DNA of 64,000 nt from CAZFVY01 sp964522665 (GCA_964522665.1 CAZFVY010000023.1:6735-70734); one strand, 5' to 3'. Positions 24,558-32,848 are shown, counted from the stretch's first letter. A program made the numbers and translations. Notes: a model not told the origin generated them from the letters alone.

Positions 24558-25877
24558 ATGCGCACATTATACAACATCTTATTCGCGACCTTTTTCTGGC
24601 TTTCGGCTCCCCATTATTTTTTGAAGATGTGGCGCCGGGGGAACTGGCGGCGCGGTTTCGGCGAGCGCTTCGGTAAATATGAGACGCGGCTTAAGCACGC
24701 GCTGACAAACCGGCAGGTGATCTGGTTCCACGCGGTGAGCGTCGGCGAAGTCAACGTCTGCACCCAACTCATCGCCGCGCTCGAGCCGCGCGCGCCCAAT
24801 CTCAAGATTGTGGTCTCGACGACCACCTCGACCGGGCGCGCGGAACTGGAGAAGAAACTACCAGGGCACATCGAGAAAATCTACTACCCGATCGACCGCC
24901 GCCGGCACGTGGTGCGGGCGATCAGCCTGTTGAATCCGCTGGCCGTGGTGTTGGTCGAGGCGGAGATCTGGCCGAATTTTATCTGGCGCCTGGACGAGAA
25001 GCGCATCCCATGGTTCCTGGTTAACGCCCGTCTGTCCGAGCGCTCTTTCCGCGGTTACCGGCGCTTTGGTCGCCTGTTTCGGCCGTTGTTCGCGACCTGC
25101 GCTGGGGCCGGCGCGCAGAACGAAGCGGACGCGGCGAAACTACGCGCGCTCGGTTGTCCGCCCGAGGCGGTTCACGTCGTTGGAAGCCTGAAGTTTGACG
25201 CCGCGCGAGTGGACCAACGTCAGCGGCTCGACGTGGCGGGCATGTTGCGCCAATTGGGCGTCGCGCCGAACGCGCGGATACTGGTGGCGGGAAGCACTCA
25301 CGCCGGGGAGGAAAGTTTGCTGGCGGAGCAGTTCCTGCGACTCAAGGCGCGTTTTCCCGACCTGTTTCTCGTGCTGGTTCCCCGACACTTCGAGCGTGGC
25401 CGCGAGGTCGGACGCGAACTCGAGGCGCGCGGCGTCAAGTTCGTTTACCGCAGCGAAATGACCGCCAAGGCGCAGTACGCGCCGGGTCAAGTGCAGTGTT
25501 TACTGGTGAATACGACCGGCGAGTTGAAGCTCTTTTACGAGCAGGCCACGGTCATTTTCGTGGGCAAAAGTCTGACCTCGACGGGTGGGCAAAACCCGAT
25601 CGAGCCGGCGGCGTTGAGCAAGGCGATGGTGTTTGGGCCGAATATGCAGAATTTCGCGGCCATCGTGGCGGCGTTCCTCGAACGGAAAGGCGCGGCCCAA
25701 GCCCGCGACGCGGCGGATTTGGAGCGTATTCTCGGCGACCTGTTGGCCGACGAAGCCAAACGCGACGAACTGGGGCGCAACGCGGCGGCGGTCGTCCGTG
25801 ATAACCAAGGCGCGATCGCTCGCACCGTGGAACTTATTCTAGGCCACCTTTCCGAAACGCATGTGGAAAAGGCTTAA
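24558..25877 (+). CDS. kdtA: 3-deoxy-D-manno-octulosonic acid transferase
   Basis: 439 residues from the ATG at 24558 (MRTLYNILFATFFWLSAPHY), preceded by a ggaag Shine-Dalgarno sequence; the frame extends upstream but without homology. It is a GT-B glycosyltransferase of family GT30 that adds Kdo from CMP-Kdo to lipid A precursor at the inner membrane. Visible hallmarks are the N-terminal membrane anchor, HAVSVGEVNVC with the catalytic glutamate, VEAEIWPNFIWRL, NARLSERSFRGYRR, the HFERGREVGRELE region and the C-terminal FVGKSLTSTGGQNPIEPAAL nucleotide-sugar site. Its presence implies an LPS-type outer membrane. The last codons form part of the left inverted repeat at 25881. Confidence 0.95.
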   Translation: MRTLYNILFATFFWLSAPHYFLKMWRRGNWRRGFGERFGKYETRLKHALTNRQVIWFHAVSVGEVNVCTQLIAALEPRAPNLKIVVSTTTSTGRAELEKKLPGHIEKIYYPIDRRRHVVRAISLLNPLAVVLVEAEIWPNFIWRLDEKRIPWFLVNARLSERSFRGYRRFGRLFRPLFATCAGAGAQNEADAAKLRALGCPPEAVHVVGSLKFDAARVDQRQRLDVAGMLRQLGVAPNARILVAGSTHAGEESLLAEQFLRLKARFPDLFLVLVPRHFERGREVGRELEARGVKFVYRSEMTAKAQYAPGQVQCLLVNTTGELKLFYEQATVIFVGKSLTSTGGQNPIEPAALSKAMVFGPNMQNFAAIVAAFLERKGAAQARDAADLERILGDLLADEAKRDELGRNAAAVVRDNQGAIARTVELILGHLSETHVEKA

Positions 25878-25880
25878 GCA

Positions 25881-25911
25881 AAGGCTGAAGGTTGAAGGCT
25901 AAATGCTAAAG
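25881..25911 (+). repeat. Left arm of 31-bp imperfect inverted repeat
   Basis: Starts aaggctgaaggttgaaggct and is identical at 26 of 31 positions to the reverse complement of 26333-26363. It begins 3 bp after the kdtA stop. Confidence 0.65.
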
Positions 25912-25930
25912 TGGAACGAATGAGCGGCCG

Positions 25931-26296
25931 GTGGAGTTGAAGCAGCGGACGAGGGCCTTTGCGTTGCGGGTAATCCGCCAGTATTCCAGATTGCCAAAGG
26001 GTGATACAGTTGCTCAGGTGATCGGGCGACAGGTTCTTCGTTCGGGAACGTCGGTGGGCGCGAATTATCGCGAGGCGTCGCGCGGGCGTTCCAAGGCGGA
26101 GTTTATTTCAGTAGAGTAGGCAAAGATTGGCGACTGTCTGACGGAGATTGACGAGACCGAGTGCTGGCTGGAACTGCTCGTCGAGAGCGAGAAAGTCTCA
26201 GCGGCGGACATGGCTGATCTGCTGGATGAGACGCGCCAACTGATCGCGATCTTTACCACGATCGACAAGCGTTCGAAGGAGAAGCCAGCAAGCTAA
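25931..26296 (+). pseudogene. Four-helix-bundle (S23/TIGR02436-type) gene interrupted by an amber codon
   Basis: From the GTG at 25931 the frame reads FALRVIRQYSRLPKGDTVAQ and VLRSGTSVGANYREASRGRS, the hallmark of the 23S-rRNA intervening-sequence four-helix-bundle family, then FISVE followed by TAG at 26117-26119. After the stop the same frame continues as KIGDCLTEIDETECWLELLV to a TAA at 26294-26296, giving the family's usual ~120 residues. Removing 12 bases (gtagagtaggca, 26111-26122) would restore FISKIGDCLTEIDETE, so a short insertion created the stop. It is enclosed by an imperfect inverted repeat between the convergent kdtA and pilT genes. Confidence 0.75.
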
Positions 26297-26332
26297 GCGC
26301 GTGAGCGCCTCGGACTTTCCGCCGCCGCAGAA

Positions 26333-26363
26333 CTTCAGCCTTTAGCCCTTAGCCTTCAGCCTT
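26333..26363 (-). repeat. Right arm of 31-bp imperfect inverted repeat
   Basis: Reverse complement reads aaggctgaaggctaagggct onward, matching the left arm at 25881-25911 in 26 of 31 bases. It abuts the pilT stop codon at 26364. Confidence 0.65.
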
Positions 26364-27452
26364 TTAGCTCAGAATGCGCCTCGCTTCGTCGAGGAAGATG
26401 CCCTTGAAATTCATTTCAAGCGCTTGCGGGTTGCTCGCTTTGGCCAAGGCTTCTTTTTCGGTGACGCGCCGGTCTTTGACCAATTGGAAGAGCGCTTGAT
26501 TGAAGTTTTGCATGCCGTCGTCGAGGCCGGTTTCGATTGCGGCGCCGAGCTTGTCGAGCCGGTTTTCCTCGAGCAATTTCCGGACGGTCGGCGTGTTGAT
26601 CATGATTTCCAAGGCCGGCCGGACGCCGCCGTCCACGGTGTTGATCATGCGCTGGCAGACGACCGCTTGCAGCGTGGCGGCCAACTGACGGCGCACCTGG
26701 TCCCGTTCTTCCGATTTGAAGAAATCAAGAATGCGCCCCACGGATTGGGCGGCGTTGGTGGTGTGCAGCGTGGAGAGCACCAAGTGCCCCGTGTCGGCCG
26801 CGCTCATCGCCGCGGTAAAGCTGGTGGCGTCGCGCATTTCGCCGATCATGATGATGTCGGGGTCCTGGCGCAGAATGTGTTTAAGGCCGAACTCGAATGA
26901 GTGCGTGTCCAGGCCGACCTCGCGCTGTTCGATGACCGACTGGTTGTCCTCGAAGACGAACTCGATCGGATCCTCGAGCGTGATGATATGCTTTTTGAAA
27001 TTGGCGTTGATGTGTTCGACCATCGCCGCGAGCGTGGTGGATTTGCCGCAACCGGTCGAACCGGAGAGCAGGACGATCCCACGCGGCGATTCGGCGATGC
27101 GCTTGAGGATCTCCAGGAGGCCCAACTGTTCAAAGCTGGGGACGATGGTCTTGACGTAACGCATCGCCAGGCAAAACTGGCCGCGTTGTTGAAAAAGGTT
27201 CGTGCGGAAACGCCCAATGCCCGGGACGTAGTAGGAAAAATCGACTTCACGATCCTCGTCCAGGCGCTTGCGAGCGTGGACTGGCACGATCGTCGCGACC
27301 ACCTTGTTCATCCACTCGTCAGTCGGGACGGGGGCTTCGATGGCGACGAGTTGGCGGTTGATGCGGAAAATAATCGGCGTGCCGATTTTGACGTGGACGT
27401 CGGAGGCGCCGCCGTCAATGGCGATCTGCAGAATCCGGTGAAAGAGTTCCAT
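26364..27452 (-). CDS. pilT: PilT-family type IV pilus retraction ATPase
   Basis: 362 residues, typical for PilT/PilU. The N-terminal PAS-like domain (GGASDVHVKIGTPIIFRINR) is followed by Walker A LLSGSTGCGKSTTLAAM, the Asp box HIITLEDPIEFVF, Walker B RQDPDIIMIGEMRDATSF and the His box TGHLVLSTLHTTNAAQSV. The C-terminus retains an AIRS-like region, here represented by MNTPTVRKLL-type spacing (INTPTVRKLLEENRLDKL). It powers pilus retraction as a cytoplasmic hexamer; PilU is an alternative because no other pil genes are here. It is the last gene of the coaD-to-pilT minus-strand run, 28 bp after the PilZ gene. Confidence 0.93.
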   Translation of the reverse strand: MELFHRILQIAIDGGASDVHVKIGTPIIFRINRQLVAIEAPVPTDEWMNKVVATIVPVHARKRLDEDREVDFSYYVPGIGRFRTNLFQQRGQFCLAMRYVKTIVPSFEQLGLLEILKRIAESPRGIVLLSGSTGCGKSTTLAAMVEHINANFKKHIITLEDPIEFVFEDNQSVIEQREVGLDTHSFEFGLKHILRQDPDIIMIGEMRDATSFTAAMSAADTGHLVLSTLHTTNAAQSVGRILDFFKSEERDQVRRQLAATLQAVVCQRMINTVDGGVRPALEIMINTPTVRKLLEENRLDKLGAAIETGLDDGMQNFNQALFQLVKDRRVTEKEALAKASNPQALEMNFKGIFLDEARRILS

Positions 27453-27480
27453 GCCGCCAGATTATCCCCGAGCGGCAGGC

Positions 27481-27807
27481 TCAGTCCAGTTGGGAATGCG
27501 CCAAAGTATTCAATCGTTCCTGGGCTTGGCGGGAGAGATTCATGAAGACGATCGAAACGGAGTAGCCGGTTTTGCGATTGCCGCTGCAGGAGACCACGAC
27601 GCCGGTGCAATTCACCTTTTGGGCGGCCCCGGTGGCGCGCAAGTCCACCGTCATTTCGGTCCAAGCCGGGATGGCGACGGGGGAGAGGAATTCAATGCCA
27701 TTCTTGCACACGCGGGCGGACCCGGCGGGCAGTTCAAGGCGGGTTTGTTGGCTGCACAACGTCAACGGTTGAAACACGCCCGAGGTATCTAGTTTTCCGG
27801 TGCTCAT
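27481..27807 (-). CDS. PilZ-like domain protein
   Basis: 108 residues. The hydrophobic pattern of a single PilZ beta-barrel is visible (ARVCKNGIEFLSPVAIP, MTVDLRATGAAQKVNCTGVV, TGYSVSIVFMNLSRQAQERL). The usual N-terminal R-x3-R c-di-GMP motif is not present in recognisable form and D/N-x-S-x2-G is replaced by CKNGIEF, so it may not bind the nucleotide. Position directly upstream of pilT fits a role in pilus control, as for PilZ proteins elsewhere. ATG at 27807; 44 bp after the fabH stop. Confidence 0.65.
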   Translation of the reverse strand: MSTGKLDTSGVFQPLTLCSQQTRLELPAGSARVCKNGIEFLSPVAIPAWTEMTVDLRATGAAQKVNCTGVVVSCSGNRKTGYSVSIVFMNLSRQAQERLNTLAHSQLD

Positions 27808-27851
27808 ACGGTTGATTTATTCTAACATTGTTTTTCGCTTCGTCAAACGGC

Positions 27852-28889
27852 TCACCACTCGATGACGGCCGCTCCCCAAGTTAACCCGGCGCCGAAGACA
27901 ATCAAGAGGATCAAATCGCCCCGTTCGATCCGGCCAGACGAGACGACTTCATCCAGCGCGATCGCCACGGACGCCGCCGAGGTGTTGCCATATTTGGCGA
28001 GATTGACAAACACCTGATCGGGCCGTGCCTCGAGGCGTTCGGTCACCACGTCGATGATGCGCTGATTGGCCTGGTGCGGGATGATGCACTTGATGTCGGC
28101 GATGCTGATTTCGCAGCGCCGCAGCGATTCTTTCGCGGCGGCATGCATCGCGTTGACGGCGTTCTTAAAAGTTTCCTTGCCATCCATCCGCAGGTAATGC
28201 AGGCGCGAGGCCACCGATTGCGCGGTGGCTGGGCAACGGCTGCCGCCGCCGGGCACCGAGAGAAGACCGGCTTTGGAGCCGTCCGCCCCCATGCAGGCGG
28301 TCAATAGCCCGTGAGAATTGGGCCGATGCTGCAAAATCGCCGCTCCCGCGCCGTCGCCGAACAGGACGCACGTATTGCGATCGGTCCAGTCAATAATCGA
28401 CGAAAGCTTTTCCGCCCCGATCACCAGCACCGTCTCATAGGTGCGCGACATGATGAACTGCTGGCCGATCTCCAACCCGTAGATGAAGCCGGAGCAGGCC
28501 GCCTCGATGTCAAACGCCGCGGCTCGATAGGCCCCGATCTTTTGCTGGACCAGGCAAGCGGTCGATGGCAGGAGCATGTCCGGCGTCACCGTCGCGACGA
28601 TAATCAGATCGATTTGTTCGGCCGTCAGGTTGGCGTTTTTGATCGCCGCCCGCGCGGCCGCCGCGGCCAGGTCGGAAGTAAACTCGTCGTCCGCGGCGAT
28701 TCGGCGTTCCTTGATTCCCGTCCGGGAGGTAATCCAATCGTCCGAAGTCTCGACGATCTTCTCCAGTTCAGCGTTGGTGAGGATTCGGCTCGGAACGTAG
28801 GAACCGACGCCGGTAATCGAGCAGGTGCGTCCGACAAATCCGTGCGCGGCGCGGGGGTTCTTGACCTTCTTGGCCGGATTGGATCTCAT
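27852..28889 (-). CDS. fabH: 3-oxoacyl-ACP synthase III
   Basis: 345 residues. It condenses acetyl-CoA (or a branched primer) with malonyl-ACP to start fatty-acid synthesis. The catalytic triad is complete: C132 in IEAACSGFIYGLE, H272 in IIPHQANQRI and N302 in KYGNTSAASV. The CoA-binding Trp/Arg region DDWITSRTGIKERRI is intact. The first ~20 residues are an unusual basic extension (MRSNPAKKVKNPRAAHGFVG). Its ATG overlaps the plsX stop by 4 bases, indicating translational coupling in the classic rpmF-plsX-fabH operon. Confidence 0.97.
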   Translation of the reverse strand: MRSNPAKKVKNPRAAHGFVGRTCSITGVGSYVPSRILTNAELEKIVETSDDWITSRTGIKERRIAADDEFTSDLAAAAARAAIKNANLTAEQIDLIIVATVTPDMLLPSTACLVQQKIGAYRAAAFDIEAACSGFIYGLEIGQQFIMSRTYETVLVIGAEKLSSIIDWTDRNTCVLFGDGAGAAILQHRPNSHGLLTACMGADGSKAGLLSVPGGGSRCPATAQSVASRLHYLRMDGKETFKNAVNAMHAAAKESLRRCEISIADIKCIIPHQANQRIIDVVTERLEARPDQVFVNLAKYGNTSAASVAIALDEVVSSGRIERGDLILLIVFGAGLTWGAAVIEW

Positions 28890-29929
28890 GCGGCGGGTTC
28901 GAGGAGATTGACCTTGGCCGCCGCCAGACGTTCATTCGCGGCGGCGATCTCTTGGGTGATGTGGCGGTTAATCTGGTTTTGGATCGCTTCGGTGCAAAGC
29001 CGGATCGCGTTCATGATCGCGCGCTCGCGGGCCGAGCCGTGGGCGATCATCACGTTTCCATTCAGACCCAAAAGCGGCGCCCCGCCCGACGCATCGGGAT
29101 CAAGGCGGCGTTTAATCGTGCGAAAAGCCCCCCGAGCGAGCCAGGCGCCCGCCTTGCGCACCGCGTTTTGCGTCAGCTCGCGCCTCAACCAGGTGAAGAC
29201 CGCGTCGGCCAAACTCTCGCAGGTTTTCAGGACGACGTTGCCGACAAACCCGTCGCAAACCACGACATCGACGTGATTGGCGAAAAGGTCGTGTCCTTCA
29301 ATGTTGCCGATGAAATTCAAATCCAACTGTTTGCAGAGGCGAAACGCTTCGAGCGTTAGCTCGTTCCCTTTAGTATCCTCTGTGCCGACGCTAAGGATGC
29401 CGACCCGCGGCTTGGGCAGCCCGAGAATTTCGCGGCAATAGACGTTGCCCATGACCGCGAAGTGAGCCAGATGCACCGGACGGCAGGTGACGTTCGCTCC
29501 GGCGTCCAGGAGCACGAACTCGTTTTCGGGCGCCGGGATGACCGTCGCGATGCCCGGACGATCGACGCCCGGCAACTGACGCAGGCGGAGCGTCGCGGCG
29601 GAAACCACGCCGCCGGTGTTACCCGGGGAAACCAAGGCGTCACCCTCCCCCGACTTGAGGAGTTCGACCGCGCGGGCGATTGAGCAATCCTTCTTTTTGC
29701 GCAGTCCGACCACCGGTTTGTCTTCCATGGTCAAGACTTCACTGGCGTGGACCACCCGCACGCGCGGGTCGTTCAGTCCCGCGGCCCGCAACGCCGGTTG
29801 AATCTCGGCTTCTTGGCCGACCAGGCAGATCGCGCTGATCGCAGGGTTGGATTGGAGGGCAAGTTTGACTCCCTCAATGATGACGCCACAGCCATGGTCG
29901 CCGCCCATGACATCCACGACAATGCGCAT
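28886..29929 (-). CDS. plsX: Phosphate acyltransferase PlsX
   Basis: 347 residues. It makes acyl-phosphate from acyl-ACP and phosphate for PlsY-dependent phospholipid synthesis, as a peripheral membrane protein. Family motifs are MRIVVDVMGGDHG at the N-terminus, ALVSPGNTGGVVSAA, VLLDAGANVTCRPVHLAHFA, NEGKGNEL-like GTEDTKGNELTLEAF and VVCDGFVGNVVLKTCE. The ATG at 29929 lies directly against the T tract of an intrinsic terminator, so plsX is translated only from read-through transcripts or from a promoter inside rpmF. Confidence 0.97.
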   Translation of the reverse strand: MRIVVDVMGGDHGCGVIIEGVKLALQSNPAISAICLVGQEAEIQPALRAAGLNDPRVRVVHASEVLTMEDKPVVGLRKKKDCSIARAVELLKSGEGDALVSPGNTGGVVSAATLRLRQLPGVDRPGIATVIPAPENEFVLLDAGANVTCRPVHLAHFAVMGNVYCREILGLPKPRVGILSVGTEDTKGNELTLEAFRLCKQLDLNFIGNIEGHDLFANHVDVVVCDGFVGNVVLKTCESLADAVFTWLRRELTQNAVRKAGAWLARGAFRTIKRRLDPDASGGAPLLGLNGNVMIAHGSARERAIMNAIRLCTEAIQNQINRHITQEIAAANERLAAAKVNLLEPAA

Positions 29930-29973
29930 AAAAAGAAAAAAAGCGCGGAGACAGGCATTCTGCCTCCACGCTT
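29930..29973 (-). terminator. Intrinsic terminator/attenuator between rpmF and plsX
   Basis: On the minus strand AAGCGTGG and CCGCGCTT (one G-U pair) plus an inner AGGCA/TGCCT helix with a 4-base bulge and 3-base loop form a 13-bp hairpin, followed at once by TTTTTTTCTTTTT, which runs up to the plsX ATG. It lies 10 bp after the rpmF stop. A canonical rho-independent terminator inside an otherwise continuous operon. Confidence 0.85.
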
Positions 29974-29983
29974 GAGAAGCAGC

Positions 29984-30172
29984 TTACGCCGCTACTTCCA
30001 CGTTGATAACCGGGCGACCCTTGTAGTAACCGCAAGCGGGGCAAACTCGATGAGGGATGAACGGCGCCGCGCACTGCGAGCAGGTGCTGAGTTGGGGCAG
30101 GGTGAGTACGCTGTTATAAGCGCGGCGCATACGCTGCCGGCTCCTCGATGGTTTTCTTTTAGGAACGCCCAT
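29984..30172 (-). CDS. rpmF: Ribosomal protein bL32
   Basis: 62 residues, normal length. It begins MGVPKRKPSRSRQRMRRAYN, the family signature, and has the zinc-ribbon pairs C-x2-C (STCSQCAAPFIPHR) and C-x2-C (VCPACGYYKG), so it is the zinc-dependent form. It forms part of the 50S exit-tunnel region. It is 12 bp after the DUF177 gene and is followed by the intrinsic terminator before plsX. Confidence 0.97.
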   Translation of the reverse strand: MGVPKRKPSRSRQRMRRAYNSVLTLPQLSTCSQCAAPFIPHRVCPACGYYKGRPVINVEVAA

Positions 30173-30184
30173 AAATTCTTATCG

Positions 30185-30676
30185 CTACAGTTTCAGTTTA
30201 TTCAATTCGGCCCAAGCCGACGAGACGGCGCCGCGCTCTTTAGAGCCGCTTGGTTGCTGGGTTCCGGTCGCAGACGCCTTCGGCAAACCGGCACATCCAG
30301 GATCACACAACGGACGTTGCGGATACGCAAGCAGAATATCTTCTCGTAAAAAAGGCGTCAAGTCCACCGAAAAATTGTCGATCTCGGCCTTTTCGGGTCC
30401 TTCGAGCGGGATCAAACAGGCCCACTGCTCCAAATGAAGGGGAAAAAGGAATGGCTTAAGGCAGCGCGCGCATTCGCACCGCAGCTCGACTCGTAACGAT
30501 CCCTGCGCCAACAGGTTGCTGTCGTGCTTTTCGATCGCCAAATCGTACGCCAATGGCCGCTCCCAGCGGATGAGTTCATCCACTCCGGCCAAGTCCAGTT
30601 CCTCGGCGGAGAGTTCGCCCCGCAACTGGAGGCTGCTTTCTTCGTCCACCGAGCGGAGATTTAGTTTGAGCGCCAT
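30185..30676 (-). CDS. DUF177/YceD-family protein
   Basis: 163 residues. The central core RVELRCECARCLKPFLFPL has the conserved C-x-C-x2-C-type cluster of YceD proteins, followed by DNFSVDLTPFLREDILLAYP and CDPGCAGL, the second conserved Cys pair. YceD genes almost always precede rpmF and have been tied to 23S rRNA or 50S accumulation. The spacing of 12 bp to rpmF and 15 bp from coaD supports one transcription unit. Confidence 0.92.
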   Translation of the reverse strand: MALKLNLRSVDEESSLQLRGELSAEELDLAGVDELIRWERPLAYDLAIEKHDSNLLAQGSLRVELRCECARCLKPFLFPLHLEQWACLIPLEGPEKAEIDNFSVDLTPFLREDILLAYPQRPLCDPGCAGLPKASATGTQQPSGSKERGAVSSAWAELNKLKL

Positions 30677-30691
30677 GCGTGGCTCCGAGTG

Positions 30692-31180
30692 CTAATTGTT
30701 GACGCGGCCGAGCTTTTCCAGCAACGCCGCCTTAACGTGGGGCGGAACGAACGCCGCCACGTCGCCGCCAAGCCGCGCGATCTCTTTCACGATTCGCGAA
30801 CTGAGAAACGTGTAAACGTCCTTGGGCATCATAAAAATGGTTTCGACATTCTCATTCAGCTTACGGTTCATCAGCGCCAGCTGAAACTCAAATTCAAAGT
30901 CCGACACGGCCCGCAGCCCACGAATGATCGCCTGTCCGGAGCGGCCTTCGACGTAATCGACTAACAAGCCCGTCAAAGTGTCCGTTTCCACGTTGGGCAA
31001 ATGGCCGATCGACTGGCGAACCATTTCCTCTAGTTCCGTTAACGTGAAAAGAGGGCTTTTGCCTTCATTCGCGGCCACCGCGACAATCACTTGATCGAAC
31101 AATTTTGACGCCCGTTGGATGACGTCCAAATGCCCGTTGGTAAGCGGGTCGAAGCTACCGGGATAAATCACCGTGCGCAT
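30692..31180 (-). CDS. coaD: Phosphopantetheine adenylyltransferase
   Basis: 162 residues, the standard length. It transfers AMP to 4'-phosphopantetheine in coenzyme A synthesis. The nucleotidyltransferase motif is TVIYPGSFDPLTNGHLDVI (T/HxGH), with the substrate loop FEFEFQLALMNRKLN and the second signature TYTFLSSRIVKEIARLGG-like segment (VYTFLSSRIVKEIARLGGD). First gene of the run leading to rpmF, plsX and fabH. CoA supply and fatty-acid initiation are thus co-expressed. Confidence 0.97.
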   Translation of the reverse strand: MRTVIYPGSFDPLTNGHLDVIQRASKLFDQVIVAVAANEGKSPLFTLTELEEMVRQSIGHLPNVETDTLTGLLVDYVEGRSGQAIIRGLRAVSDFEFEFQLALMNRKLNENVETIFMMPKDVYTFLSSRIVKEIARLGGDVAAFVPPHVKAALLEKLGRVNN

Positions 31181-31267
31181 GAGTTGGTACGGTCAGCTTT
31201 TAAGAAATGGACGCCTCAAGGGGACGTCCGTGAATCGATCCGGCGCCGCGATTTGGGAGGCGCGCGA

Positions 31268-31306
31268 TAAAAAAGAAAAACCCAGAGCGACTGACGCCGC
31301 TCTGGG
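31268..31306 (-). terminator. Intrinsic terminator after the FecR-domain gene
   Basis: Perfect 9-bp stem cccagagcg / cgctctggg (31281-31289 and 31298-31306) with an 8-base loop; on the minus strand it is followed by TTTTTCTTTTTTA. It begins 27 bases after the stop of the FecR-domain gene, which it serves. Confidence 0.88.
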
Positions 31307-31332
31307 TGATCGAAAGTTATGGTCCGATCGCC

Positions 31333-32085
31333 TTATTGCCCAGAGGTGGTCTGTGGCGGCGGCAACTGCGTCAACGTGGGCGGCGGCACGGGTGGGCCGG
31401 TGATCGGCGGGTTCGGCGACGACGGAGGCGTCACGCCACCAGGTGTTTGACCCACAATGGTCCCGATTTCAGTGGCGGGAATCACGGTCACGCCGGGCGT
31501 CGGGCCGGGAACAAACTGCGAACCGGTCGGAATCTGCAGGGTGACTGCGGCTGCGCCCGGAGCCGTATAAACGAACACGCCGTCGCCTTCAATGATGCGG
31601 ACGGTGCCCGAGGCGCTGATGTCAAACCGCGTGTCGCTCTTGCCGACGACGCCAAAGATGCCGTTCGGGGTCGTGATCTCGTATTTCGAGCCAGTGCTCA
31701 GTTTCTTGACAAAGCCAGTGATGCGACCAGCCGAAAGGTCCAGGGAAGTCTCGGTTACGTTGTCATTCCCAACCTTGTTGAAGTCCAGTTTAGTTAGACC
31801 GACCGTCGTGTTTTCTTTGGCGCTGAGGGTCGAGCCGTAACCGCCTTGATCCAAGGTCAAATCAGCCTCGGAGGCTGCGTCGGTCCGAATTTTCGAACCA
31901 GCCATTACGGATTTACCGAGCGTCAAGGTGTTCCAGCCGCCCGTGCCATCGGAATAACTCGCGGCGCCTTTTACGCCGACGACTTGTGCTCTGCCACTAT
32001 CAGCTTGCGCCGATGACGCCAAGGCAACCGCGGCCAATGCTAGGCCACACGCTACCGTCCTCGAAATGATTCCAAATTTATTCAT
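31333..32085 (-). CDS. Exported FecR-domain protein with proline-rich tail
   Basis: 250 residues from the ATG at 32085, which has a ggagc Shine-Dalgarno sequence and opens a clear signal peptide (SRTVACGLALAAVALASSAQA). Residues ~28-180 are a FecR-like domain: GAASYSDGTGGWNTLTLG, the KIRTDAASEADLTL strand, KKLSTGSKYEITTPNGIFGV and the RFDISASGTVRIIEGDGVFV end. The last ~60 residues are rich in Pro, Thr and Gly (PPSSPNPPITGPPVPPPTL), like a wall- or matrix-spanning linker. No sigma factor or receptor is adjacent, so it is not a classical iron regulator; a structural periplasmic or surface role is likely. It has its own promoter and terminator. Confidence 0.85.
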   Translation of the reverse strand: MNKFGIISRTVACGLALAAVALASSAQADSGRAQVVGVKGAASYSDGTGGWNTLTLGKSVMAGSKIRTDAASEADLTLDQGGYGSTLSAKENTTVGLTKLDFNKVGNDNVTETSLDLSAGRITGFVKKLSTGSKYEITTPNGIFGVVGKSDTRFDISASGTVRIIEGDGVFVYTAPGAAAVTLQIPTGSQFVPGPTPGVTVIPATEIGTIVGQTPGGVTPPSSPNPPITGPPVPPPTLTQLPPPQTTSGQ

Positions 32086-32130
32086 AGTTTTGCTCCAAAT
32101 GTGCTCTTCCATCGCCATTCAGTCTCAGAC

Positions 32131-32158
32131 AGTTTAGAACTTTGTCGTTCAATGTCAA
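32131..32158 (-). promoter_or_regulatory. Sigma-70-type promoter of the FecR-domain gene
   Basis: On the minus strand a perfect TTGACA (32158-32153) is followed after 16 bases by TAAACT (32136-32131), four of six matches to TATAAT. It lies about 45 bases upstream of the ATG at 32085 in an AT-rich leader. Confidence 0.6.
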
Positions 32159-32848
32159 CCGGATAATTCTTTTCCCGGGCCTTTTTTATCGCTCCCAACT
32201 CTGGCTCCTTTTTGTGCGGCCCAAAGACATTTACGGATCGCGACGCTCGCCCGAGCGCGGTACGTTTCCGTGGCTCGGATCAGCGCCGTGATTGTTGTTT
32301 AACTGGTTTATGGATAATTACTTATGGCCTAACTATTGGGCGATTTTGAACTCGTTCCGGGCGGTCGTCCCAGTCTTTGCCACTATCCTAATTGCCAGCG
32401 GGCTGACCCGTGGCGCGCTATCTCCTTTAGCCGTAAATGGTTGAAGACTAATCAGGACGCCGTTTCTTGAGCGGCGTTCAAATTGAGCTTGAAGCGCGGG
32501 CAGGGGCAATCATCGTTTAACGCGCTCTCGGGGAGGTTTTCAACTGGATGCCGGTCGGCGGAATTCCACGGTTTCCGCCGCGAAACCGCTTGCCTTTTGG
32601 CGATCGCGACGCCTAAAATCAATCATGCCACGCAGCCCTTCGGAAACTCTCCGTTTATCCCGTTTGCGTGCTGTTTGGCGTCGGTTTCGTGAAACTCTCC
32701 GGCCGGCAAATCCCTGGGCTGGCTGCCAATATCCATTGAACCGACCCTCTCAATTGCACCGCCCTCGTTCGCCCGCGTTGCGCTGGCTTCATTTTTAGCA
32801 ATTGTCCCCTGCTAAGGCTCCGAAACTCCCTAATCACCGAATCCATCC
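32159..32848. other. 690-bp intergenic region
   Basis: Between divergent FecR-domain and esterase genes. The first ~200 bases are comparatively AT-rich. Short open frames exist on both strands but none has recognisable protein character. No RNA gene or repeat was seen. Confidence 0.4.
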
